In this document: positions 9,866-17,450 of the stretch, in pieces
Layout of the letters: each line of letters opens with the position of its first letter
How positions within the stretch are numbered: position 1 is the first letter of the stretch
Assembly (NCBI GenBank): GCA_937969515.1
Contig: CALBVX010000001.1
Coordinates: 1 to 33,634 of the forward strand
DNA: 33,634 bases
DNA from: an uncultured Croceitalea sp.
GTDB taxonomy: Bacteria; Bacteroidota; Bacteroidia; Flavobacteriales; Flavobacteriaceae
Direction of reading: 5' to 3'
Notes under the pieces: generated by a model
Told to the model about the DNA's origin: nothing
What the model saw: only the letters and a program-made list of their open reading frames with translations
Database searches by the model: none
Translations under genes and position numbers: made by a program

Positions 9866-10795
9866 ATGCAGATTACCAATACCATCCTAATGATTCGCCC
9901 TGTGGCTTTTCGTATGAACGAGCAGACGGCCGTAAATAATTATTTTCAAGAAGAAATAGACATAAAGAATCAAACGATCAACACAAGAGCTCAAAAAGAG
10001 TTTGACGACTTTGTAAGTGTTTTGCGCGATAGAGGAGTAAATGTAATCGTTGTTGATGATCGAAAAGAAACCGATACCCCAGATTCTATTTTTCCGAACA
10101 ATTGGGTTTCATTTCATGCTAACGGTACGGTAGTGGTTTACCCCATGTTTGCTGAAAATCGCAGAAAAGAAAGACGCGAAGATGTTTTTGACATTCTTGA
10201 AGAAAAAGGCTTTCGAATAGACAATATAGTCGATTATACTTCAGCCGAGAAAGAAGGCGTTTTTCTAGAAGGTACCGGCAGTATTTTAAAGGATAGGGTT
10301 AATCAAAAGGCCTACTGTGCACTTTCAGAAAGGGCACATGAAGAATTGTTCATCGAGTTTTGCGAAGATTTTGATTGTTTTCCGGTCATATTTACTGCCA
10401 ATCAAACTGTAGATGGTCAGCGATTGCCAATTTACCACACCAATGTAATGATGGCAATGGCAGAGACTTTCGCCGTTATTTGTTTGGATACCATAGATGA
10501 TAAAAAGGAACGTAAAAACGTTACCGAACATCTAAAAAAAGATGGTAAAGAGATTATTACTATTACGGAAAAACAAATGCACCATTTCGCTGGCAATATG
10601 CTGCAGGTATATGGTGCGAAAGACAAACGCTTTATGGTCATGAGCTCAGCGGCATACCACAGTTTGCGCGAAGATCAAATAAGTGCTATTAAAAAGCATT
10701 GCGATATCATACACAGTTCTTTAGAAACTATAGAAACCTGTGGGGGTGGTTCGGCGCGCTGTATGATGGCTGAGGTGTTTTTGCCTAAAGCTTAG
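9866..10795 (+). CDS. ctlX: CtlX-type citrulline utilization hydrolase
   Basis: The 309-residue protein opens with the CtlX-like stretch NTILMIRPVAFRMNEQTAVN. Further conserved features are IFPNNWVSFH (75-84), FLEGTGS (133-139), IYHTNVMM (His191) and the C-terminal GGGSARCMMAE with the presumed nucleophile Cys299. CtlX proteins are pentein-fold enzymes, annotated from a role in citrulline use in another bacterium; their biochemistry here is inferred. It is cytosolic and follows a second enzyme of the same fold. Its stop overlaps the stop of the convergent gene by 4 bases and no terminator is visible between them. Confidence 0.85.
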   Translation: MQITNTILMIRPVAFRMNEQTAVNNYFQEEIDIKNQTINTRAQKEFDDFVSVLRDRGVNVIVVDDRKETDTPDSIFPNNWVSFHANGTVVVYPMFAENRRKERREDVFDILEEKGFRIDNIVDYTSAEKEGVFLEGTGSILKDRVNQKAYCALSERAHEELFIEFCEDFDCFPVIFTANQTVDGQRLPIYHTNVMMAMAETFAVICLDTIDDKKERKNVTEHLKKDGKEIITITEKQMHHFAGNMLQVYGAKDKRFMVMSSAAYHSLREDQISAIKKHCDIIHSSLETIETCGGGSARCMMAEVFLPKA

Positions 10796-12291
10796 TCTGA
10801 TTCTGTAACTGTAAACTCTCTAATGGCCTGGTTGGGTTCCATAATGTTGTAACCTTTCCAAAATTCAGGGTCATACTTTGCCATATAGGTCGCCTTGATA
10901 CTTTTATCTTCTTTAAAACTATCAAACTGGTTTTGGTCGATAATGGTATTGTCAAAAATTACGAGTTCCCATTTATTGGTATTGGTCATTCTAAAATCAA
11001 TATTTAAACGTAGTTCATTTTGTTTGTTTCTACCTTTAACATGCTTGTTTTTTTCTATGACATCTAGCGGTCTATCAAATCTAAACCAACGTCCAAAACT
11101 AAAATCCACAAATTTCAAGTCATACTTGTTATTGGAGAGTTTCGTAAAGTGCATTGAACCTTTATATAGTATTTCCCTATAAAAAATACCTAATAACCTG
11201 AAGTTTCTTAGGTTCTTAAGATTTTCAAAGTCAATTCGCATGATGGCAAAATCTTCAATATTAACAAAGATTCTTCCTTTAAAGTCTGCACCGCCCTTTG
11301 GTTTAAAATCGATTACATAAACTCCAGCGTTGTCAATATCGGCATATCCGGCAAGTTCGAATTCATACTTCCTACTTTTGTTTATGACATTTAGTTTGGT
11401 ATCTTCTTCGTAAAAGACCTCACCTAAGAGTTCGTCAAAAATGTGTTTTTGTCCATCTACAAAGCCTGAGACGGTGTCTTTCTTCATTTCTTTTTCGAGT
11501 TCTTTGGCCTCTTCGGCTTCTAAATCACTCATAATAGAATCTACCTGTATTTTTTCACTGAAGATTCCTGATTTTATTTTTAAATAGGAATCAGGCTTAA
11601 CGTTTTGTTTGAAGATATTCTCCATACGCTTACCCAATTCATCAAAAGAGCCGATATCTTTTTTATCATAAAGATTGGCTGCTTTTAAGACATTCACTTT
11701 ATAGTCTTTTGTAGTCTTGTAGAAATCACCGAGAGCTTCCGTGTAGTGATATGAATTTCTAGGGATTATACTTGCAAGGCTATCGATAAACTCCTTGTCT
11801 AGCTCTTCAATAGAGGATTTTTCAAATCCGAAATCAACTTTTTGGATGTTCCCAAAAACCGACTGTCTCAAGAAATAACGTTGTTTTATGGGGTCATTAT
11901 TTGTGTTCTGAGGTAAACGCTCTTTCATTTTGTCAATAATCTCATCAACCTCTAATTCTTTATCGAATAGGTATACTCCGCTAAGTTCAATAGCTTTTGG
12001 TTGTATGTAAATAACACTATCTAATAGGCTTTCATAGGTAAAACCCAATTTTTCATAGCCCATACTAGAGATATAGATAGAATCAAGTTTTTGCGTGGTA
12101 GCATCTAATACAAAACTAAATCTGCCTTCTTCATTAGAAATTACACCTTGGTTTTCGCCATACTGAATGGTTACATATGGAATAGGGTTTTTGGTTTTAC
12201 CATCGACTACTTTTGATGAAATAGTTTGTGCTAGGCTAGATGAAACAACAGATAGGCAAAGTAATAGTGTAAGCGTGTAATATGATTTCAT
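10792..12291 (-). CDS. secreted CarboxypepD_reg-like domain protein
   Basis: From ATG 12291 the 499-residue protein starts with a clear signal peptide (MKSYYTLTLLLCLSVVSSSLAQ). An in-frame ATG at 12321 would add ten residues ahead of it and is less likely. Residues about 23-100 form a CarboxypepD_reg-like beta-sandwich (VDGKTKNPIPYVTIQ ... SNEEGRFSF), the module also found at the N-terminus of TonB receptors. The rest has no motif I can name; it is beta-rich with an acidic/helical middle (around 230-280). It is probably periplasmic or attached to the outer membrane. It lies 84 bases after the SDR gene and may be the last gene of that operon. Function unknown. Confidence 0.7.
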   Translation of the reverse strand: MKSYYTLTLLLCLSVVSSSLAQTISSKVVDGKTKNPIPYVTIQYGENQGVISNEEGRFSFVLDATTQKLDSIYISSMGYEKLGFTYESLLDSVIYIQPKAIELSGVYLFDKELEVDEIIDKMKERLPQNTNNDPIKQRYFLRQSVFGNIQKVDFGFEKSSIEELDKEFIDSLASIIPRNSYHYTEALGDFYKTTKDYKVNVLKAANLYDKKDIGSFDELGKRMENIFKQNVKPDSYLKIKSGIFSEKIQVDSIMSDLEAEEAKELEKEMKKDTVSGFVDGQKHIFDELLGEVFYEEDTKLNVINKSRKYEFELAGYADIDNAGVYVIDFKPKGGADFKGRIFVNIEDFAIMRIDFENLKNLRNFRLLGIFYREILYKGSMHFTKLSNNKYDLKFVDFSFGRWFRFDRPLDVIEKNKHVKGRNKQNELRLNIDFRMTNTNKWELVIFDNTIIDQNQFDSFKEDKSIKATYMAKYDPEFWKGYNIMEPNQAIREFTVTESD

Positions 12292-12375
12292 GTAAATTGG
12301 TTTTTTGATAAAGTGATGCATATAGATAAAGACGTTTTTTGATTGGGAATGGTTGCTTCAAAAGTCGAGCCAAGA

Positions 12376-13800
12376 TTATTTTTTGGCAATATTTCTGATC
12401 ATACCGCCAAAAATAAAATAATGCAAAGGCACTATACTATACCAGTATAACCTACCTTTTAGGCCACGTGGACGAAAAGTGGCAGTTTGATGCAACACAT
12501 TGTCTTCGTCAATTTTAAATTCTAGCCAAGCTTCGCCAGGTAGTCTCATCTCGGCAAAAAGCAATAAACGTTTTCCTTTTTTGTCAGCTAAAAGAACACG
12601 CCAGAAGTCAAGGGCATCTCCAGCAAAAATTTTATCAGGATGTGTTCTTCCCCTTCTAAGTCCAACACCACCGAAAAGTTTATCTAAAAACCCTCGAATT
12701 TTCCAGAGCCAGTTGCCATAATACCAACCTGTTTTGCCTCCTATCTTCCAAATTCTTTTTAACACCCTTTTTGGGTCGTCTACTTTTAGTTTTTGTTCAT
12801 CCCTAAGCACCCCAAACTTGGGAACCTGAACATACTTTTCAAGATTCTTATTAAAACGACCGCTGACCATGCTGTCTTTCCAACTACTCATAACAAGATT
12901 CTGCTCAATTTTTTTAAAGGCCATGTCAATAGCTTCTATGTAGGAATGTGGCGTAATATCTAACAGCTCAGAAAGTCTATTGTCGTTTGCAATGACCTCA
13001 ATTTTCATGCTATCGACTAGGTTTAGCGCCAATTTATATGAGGTTGAGGTAACAAAATATAACCAGTATGAGGATAGTTTTGGTGTCATTACCGGTACGG
13101 TGACTATCCAATTTTTGAAACCTCTTGCCTTGGCGTATTGATGGAGCATTTCTTTGTAAGTAAGCACATCTGGCCCCGCAATGTCAAATGATTCATTATA
13201 GGTCTCTGAATTCCCTAGTACTCCCGTTAAAAACGCAATGACATCGCGAATAGCTATAGGCTGCGTTTTGGTCAAAACCCATTTTGGGGTAATCATAAAC
13301 GGAAGTTTTTCGCATAGATCTCGTATAATTTCAAACGAAGAACTACCAGAACCCACAATAATTCCGGCACGTAAAACGGTAAGGCTAAAATTGCCTTTGT
13401 ATAAAATCTCTTCTACATTTTTTCGAGACCAAAGATGTTTAGAAAGATTTTTGTCATTGACAATGCCACTTAAATAAATAACCTGTTTAATGTTGGTGTC
13501 TTTTACCAGGGCATTGAAATTTTTAGCGGTAATAGCCTCCATCTCATCAAAATCTTTGGTTGATGAGGTCATGGAGTGTATTAGGAAATAGGCAGCATCA
13601 ATATCCTTCGGAATTTTTCCTTCCGAAACATCATCTAAAAAATCAATTTCTAAAACCTTGATCTTAGCCAGGGTTTCTTGGTCTACCGATAAACGTGAGG
13701 CGTCTCTAACGGTGCAGACAACATCGTGGCCAGCATCAAGCAATTGCGGAAGCAATCGCATACCGATATAACCATTGGCACCTGTAAGCAGAATCTTCAT
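12376..13800 (-). CDS. SDR-type NAD(P)-binding protein with DUF2867-like C-terminal domain
   Basis: The 474-residue protein begins with a Rossmann glycine motif (LLTGANGYIGMRLLPQLL, residues 4-21) of an atypical short-chain dehydrogenase/epimerase, with YFLIHSM near residue 71 and VIYLSG near 126. The C-terminal third (about 330-470), with GGKTGWYYGNWLW and DALDFWRV, resembles DUF2867. Such two-domain proteins are common in Bacteroidota and actinobacteria; their substrate is unknown. There is no signal peptide. The ATG overlaps the stop of the DUF1648 gene (ATGA), so they are translationally coupled. Confidence 0.8.
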   Translation of the reverse strand: MKILLTGANGYIGMRLLPQLLDAGHDVVCTVRDASRLSVDQETLAKIKVLEIDFLDDVSEGKIPKDIDAAYFLIHSMTSSTKDFDEMEAITAKNFNALVKDTNIKQVIYLSGIVNDKNLSKHLWSRKNVEEILYKGNFSLTVLRAGIIVGSGSSSFEIIRDLCEKLPFMITPKWVLTKTQPIAIRDVIAFLTGVLGNSETYNESFDIAGPDVLTYKEMLHQYAKARGFKNWIVTVPVMTPKLSSYWLYFVTSTSYKLALNLVDSMKIEVIANDNRLSELLDITPHSYIEAIDMAFKKIEQNLVMSSWKDSMVSGRFNKNLEKYVQVPKFGVLRDEQKLKVDDPKRVLKRIWKIGGKTGWYYGNWLWKIRGFLDKLFGGVGLRRGRTHPDKIFAGDALDFWRVLLADKKGKRLLLFAEMRLPGEAWLEFKIDEDNVLHQTATFRPRGLKGRLYWYSIVPLHYFIFGGMIRNIAKK

Positions 13801-14309
13801 GATTTGGGAACTTTGAACATTTTAAAAATGGATATAAAGGGGCCTAAGGTTATTGCCAATAACAAAACAATTATGACCCAGCCAATGCTAAAATGATTTA
13901 CTTCTTTTGCCATTAGTATAGCATTAAGTGAAATCACCAGAAAAATTAATGCAATGCCAAGATTGAGCCAGGTTAACATTCGAATACTTATTGCATAGAT
14001 CTTTGACGCGTTTTTCTCGGTTACCTTGGTGGGGTAATTAAAGTTCCATGGCTTCATTTTAGTAGCGAGCATAGTCATTCCAAAATACATTACTAGATTT
14101 AGAATGGGCAGTACCCAAAGTGTTGATTTATTTCCAAACCCGTCAGCTTCACCTTTTATATTAAAATGGGTAGGAATAACCTCTGGCAAGCTAGAATAAA
14201 AAGAAAAAACCAAAATAAAATTGAGCGCGACCAGAAGCCAACCTGCTAAAATTAGTTTTCGGTCAAAATCATTAGGTTCTACATCAATTTTTGGATGGTT
14301 CTTAAACAT
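13797..14309 (-). CDS. DUF1648 membrane protein
   Basis: The 170-residue protein has about four hydrophobic helices (near residues 24-42, 68-85, 105-127 and 140-162). Between the first two is LPEVIPTHFNIKGEADGFG, the hallmark of DUF1648, a domain shared with SdpI-type immunity and signalling membrane proteins. A role in toxin resistance cannot be claimed from this alone; the single-domain form is widespread and uncharacterised. It is coupled by 1-base and 4-base overlaps to its neighbours on both sides. Confidence 0.8.
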   Translation of the reverse strand: MFKNHPKIDVEPNDFDRKLILAGWLLVALNFILVFSFYSSLPEVIPTHFNIKGEADGFGNKSTLWVLPILNLVMYFGMTMLATKMKPWNFNYPTKVTEKNASKIYAISIRMLTWLNLGIALIFLVISLNAILMAKEVNHFSIGWVIIVLLLAITLGPFISIFKMFKVPKS

Positions 14310-14734
14310 TATAAATCTTCAATTGAAGTGGGGGCATTGTCTGCCTTATAGTCCAATAATTTTCTAAAATATTTTTGAATGGCCTTGGTATCTGATTGTA
14401 CCTTGATAAAATAATGATCTCGATAAATAGAATATACGGCAAAATCACCTTTATAGATGGTTAATTTATAATACGGAATTACCAATGCATACGTTTCAAG
14501 TAATGATCTAAAACGAACGATAATACCCTTAGGTCGCATTTCTACATTACATGAGTTTCTGTTGTTATCTAGTATCAAAAGGTTCTGTATTTCAACACTG
14601 GTTTCTTTAATGAAAAGCTTTGGAGAACCAATTCCTCCTAGTTTTAGACGTTCTTTTAGGTTAAAGGGTTTGCCCACTTCATCATCAACCTTTTTGGTTA
14701 TTTTCTTATCGTTGTATGAAACATTTAGTAACAT
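14309..14734 (-). CDS. small cytosolic protein of unknown function
   Basis: I do not recognise this 141-residue protein. It has no signal peptide or membrane helix. The middle (about residues 60-110) alternates hydrophobic and polar residues in a beta pattern (GIIVRFRSLLETYALVIPYYKL, IYRDHYFIKV), and the C-terminus is a short amphipathic helix (TKAIQKYFRKLLDYK). It may be a PH-like or sensor-type small beta-barrel, but that is only an impression. It is first in the minus-strand operon; its stop shares one base with the ATG of the DUF1648 gene. It diverges from argS. Confidence 0.65.
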   Translation of the reverse strand: MLLNVSYNDKKITKKVDDEVGKPFNLKERLKLGGIGSPKLFIKETSVEIQNLLILDNNRNSCNVEMRPKGIIVRFRSLLETYALVIPYYKLTIYKGDFAVYSIYRDHYFIKVQSDTKAIQKYFRKLLDYKADNAPTSIEDL

Positions 14735-14810
14735 ATCTTAAAATTAGTGAAATACAGGGTTTCATGACTTTTGAATAGTCTTAATCTTATCTAAAAAGGT
14801 TAAAAAAACG

Positions 14811-14818
14811 TAGTTTTG
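14811..14818 (+). promoter_or_regulatory. -7 promoter box of argS
   Basis: TAGTTTTG fits the Bacteroidota -7 consensus TAnnTTTG exactly. Transcription would start near 14825, leaving a leader of about 15 bases before ATG 14840. No good TTTG lies 19-21 bases upstream. The box overlaps the alternative TTG codon at 14816, ruling that start out if the promoter is real. Confidence 0.6.
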
Positions 14819-14839
14819 CAGCTTGAAAAGGCAATTTTG

Positions 14840-16633
14840 ATGGAGCTACAAAAGGTTTTAGAGCAAAAAGTACAACAAGCGGTCAAAGATTTATTCGAAG
14901 CTGATTTATCCTCAGTAGAATTTCAACCCACCCGTAAGGATTTTGAGGGAGATATCACCGTTGTAGTTTTTCCAATGTTACGCGTTGTAAAGGGCAATCC
15001 AGTTCAGATCGGAACACAAATAGGGGAGTATCTTGTCGCTAAAGTAACTGAGGTTTCTAAATTTAATGTAGTCAAAGGTTTTTTAAATTTGGTGATAGCG
15101 GATTCGTATTACCTAGATTTCTTCAGAACTATTTCCACAGATGCCAGCTATGGCTATGCAAAAGTAGCTTCTAAAGATGCGATTATGGTCGAGTATTCTT
15201 CACCGAACACAAACAAACCACTGCATCTGGGACATATTAGAAACAATCTTTTAGGTTATTCGGTTGCTGAGATATTAAAAGCGGCCGGACATAAAGTATA
15301 CAAAACCCAAATCATCAACGATCGTGGCATACATATTTGCAAAAGTATGTTGGCGTGGCAAAAGTTTGGTGAAGATGAAACACCTGAATCTTCGGGATTA
15401 AAAGGAGATCATTTGGTCGGGAAATACTATGTAGCTTTTGACAAGGCCTATAAGTCTGAGATTCAAGAATTGGTTTCTGATGGAAAGGATAAAGAAATTG
15501 CAGAGAAAGAAGCTCCGATCCTTGTTGAAGCCCAAGAAATGCTTCGTAAATGGGAAGCAGGAGATAAGGATGTAGTTTCTCTTTGGAAAAAGATGAATGG
15601 TTGGGTATATGAAGGTTTTGATACCACCTATAAAAATATGGGAGTTGACTTTGACAAACTCTATTATGAAAGTGACACCTATCTTTTAGGACGGGATGTG
15701 GTTAAAGAAGGGCTTGAAAAAGGGGTTTTCTTTAAAAAGACCGATGGTAGTGTTTGGATAGACCTCACCGATGAAGGTTTAGATGAGAAAATCGTACTAA
15801 GATCAGACGGTACTGCGGTTTACATGACCCAAGATATTGGTACGGCAATTCAAAGGGTGACCGATTTTCCGGACATTAACGGGATGGTATATACCGTAGG
15901 TAATGAGCAAGATTATCATTTTAAAGTATTGTTCTTAATTCTAAAGAAGCTAGGCTATTCTTGGGCTGAAAAGTTATACCATTTAAGTTATGGCATGGTG
16001 GACTTACCATCTGGAAAAATGAAGAGCCGAGAAGGTACTGTAGTAGATGCCGATGATTTAATGGAGAATATGACTAGCACAGCAGCGACTATTTCTGAAG
16101 ATTTGGGCAAATTGGAAGGTTATACGAAAGAAGAAAAGCAAGACCTCTATAAAATTATTGGTCTTGGTGCATTAAAATATTACATACTTAAAGTAGATCC
16201 TAAAAAACGAATTTTATTCAATCCTGAAGAGTCTGTTGATTTTCAAGGAAATACAGGCCCTTTTATTCAATACACCTACGCTCGAATTCAATCTATTTTA
16301 CGAAAGGCAAATGATCTTGGTATTGCTGATTCGGTAAAAGACTTAGATGCTAGTGACTTAGCACTTCATGAAAAAGAAAAGGAGTTGTTAAAGCAGTTAC
16401 AGCTTTATCCCGAAACGGTGCAATTGGCAGCTGAGAATTATAGTCCGGCACTTATCGCGAATTATACGTATGATTTGGTAAAAGGATTTAATTCTTTTTA
16501 CCAACAAGTATCTATTTTGGGCGAAGCTGATGAGCAGAAACGACTTTTGCGGGTTTCCCTTTCTAGAAAAGTTGGGGAAGTTGTCCAATCCTCATTTAGA
16601 TTATTGGGGGTGGCGGTTCCAGAACGGATGTGA
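14840..16633 (+). CDS. argS: arginyl-tRNA synthetase
   Basis: ArgRS charges tRNA-Arg. The class I HIGH motif reads HLGH (129-132) within SPNTNKPLHLGHIRNN, and the KMSKS loop is the usual reduced ArgRS form KMKSREG (about 393-399). The N-terminal Add-1 domain is visible in FEGDITVVVFP, and the C-terminal anticodon-binding helices contain FNSFYQQ and the terminal RLLGVAVPERM. From ATG 14840 the length is 597, normal for the family. A TTG at 14816 would add eight residues but overlaps the promoter box. The stop overlaps the next gene in TGATG. Confidence 0.97.
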   Translation: MELQKVLEQKVQQAVKDLFEADLSSVEFQPTRKDFEGDITVVVFPMLRVVKGNPVQIGTQIGEYLVAKVTEVSKFNVVKGFLNLVIADSYYLDFFRTISTDASYGYAKVASKDAIMVEYSSPNTNKPLHLGHIRNNLLGYSVAEILKAAGHKVYKTQIINDRGIHICKSMLAWQKFGEDETPESSGLKGDHLVGKYYVAFDKAYKSEIQELVSDGKDKEIAEKEAPILVEAQEMLRKWEAGDKDVVSLWKKMNGWVYEGFDTTYKNMGVDFDKLYYESDTYLLGRDVVKEGLEKGVFFKKTDGSVWIDLTDEGLDEKIVLRSDGTAVYMTQDIGTAIQRVTDFPDINGMVYTVGNEQDYHFKVLFLILKKLGYSWAEKLYHLSYGMVDLPSGKMKSREGTVVDADDLMENMTSTAATISEDLGKLEGYTKEEKQDLYKIIGLGALKYYILKVDPKKRILFNPEESVDFQGNTGPFIQYTYARIQSILRKANDLGIADSVKDLDASDLALHEKEKELLKQLQLYPETVQLAAENYSPALIANYTYDLVKGFNSFYQQVSILGEADEQKRLLRVSLSRKVGEVVQSSFRLLGVAVPERM

Positions 16634-17448
16634 TGGAAGATTTAACAGAGATGCAAAAACAAATAGCGGCAATAACACTAGTAGTAGGTTTACTGCTTGT
16701 TTTTGTAAAGGCGCTCTATGAACGTTTTGCGCATGAACGGTTTACGTTCTTTAATCTTTTTCACCCTGTAAAGCATATAAACGCTAAAGAACGTCGCTTT
16801 ATAAGTAGCTTTCTTGTTCCTTTTGAATCCTTTAGCGCAGCACAACGAAAACTTTTTTTAAAGCGTTTTACTTGGTTTAAATCAAAGAAACCTTTTGTTT
16901 TTTATGGTGATATTAAAAACAAAGAAGAAATAAAAGCCTATGTTTCCGCTTCGGCGATTTTGATGACCATGGGGCTCAAAAACTTTCGTTTTGAGAATTC
17001 TATCAATAGAATTATTATTTATCCTTCACGATATTATTCCAATATTGGGAAACGCCATCATATAGGGGAATATAATCCTCGAATGAAAATTTTGGTCTTT
17101 TCTGCCGAAGACTTAAAACAAGGATTTAAAATTCCGAATGACAATAAAAACTTAGGGCTACATGAAGTAGCTCACGCCTGGTTGTTTGAAAATAGAAGAA
17201 AGTCAACTTGGGAGGCTAGAAGGTTTAAAGTAGGTTTGATGAAATTAAGAACGGTGTTTGATTCTACCGGCTTTGAACAAAAGATGCGTGAATCTGATTA
17301 TTTAAGAGATTATGCCAAAACCAATTTTATAGAATTTTTTGCGGTATTGATTGAAAGTTTTTTTGAAAGCCCTGAGCGTTTAAAAAAAGAATTTCCTGAA
17401 TTGTATTTCTATGTAAAAAAAATGTTGAATTTCGCTATTGGGGATTAA
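16633..17448 (+). CDS. membrane-anchored MtfA/M90-like zinc peptidase
   Basis: The 271-residue protein has one N-terminal membrane helix (about residues 10-28) followed by a soluble domain. The zincin motif HEVAH is at 177-181, and a third ligand is likely Glu234 in FIEFFAVLIESFFESP. This arrangement, with PERLKKEFPELYFYVKKML after it, matches the MtfA (M90) family, known in E. coli for binding the repressor Mlc and for aminopeptidase activity. The E. coli protein has no membrane anchor, so the role may differ. It is translationally coupled to argS by TGATG; a GTG at 16630 is an alternative start. Confidence 0.8.
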   Translation: MEDLTEMQKQIAAITLVVGLLLVFVKALYERFAHERFTFFNLFHPVKHINAKERRFISSFLVPFESFSAAQRKLFLKRFTWFKSKKPFVFYGDIKNKEEIKAYVSASAILMTMGLKNFRFENSINRIIIYPSRYYSNIGKRHHIGEYNPRMKILVFSAEDLKQGFKIPNDNKNLGLHEVAHAWLFENRRKSTWEARRFKVGLMKLRTVFDSTGFEQKMRESDYLRDYAKTNFIEFFAVLIESFFESPERLKKEFPELYFYVKKMLNFAIGD

Positions 17449-17450
17449 TT

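Noticed and set aside
13797-14309. SdpI-type toxin immunity protein
   Set aside because: Only the DUF1648 part is present, and no SdpC-like toxin or ArsR-type regulator is nearby.
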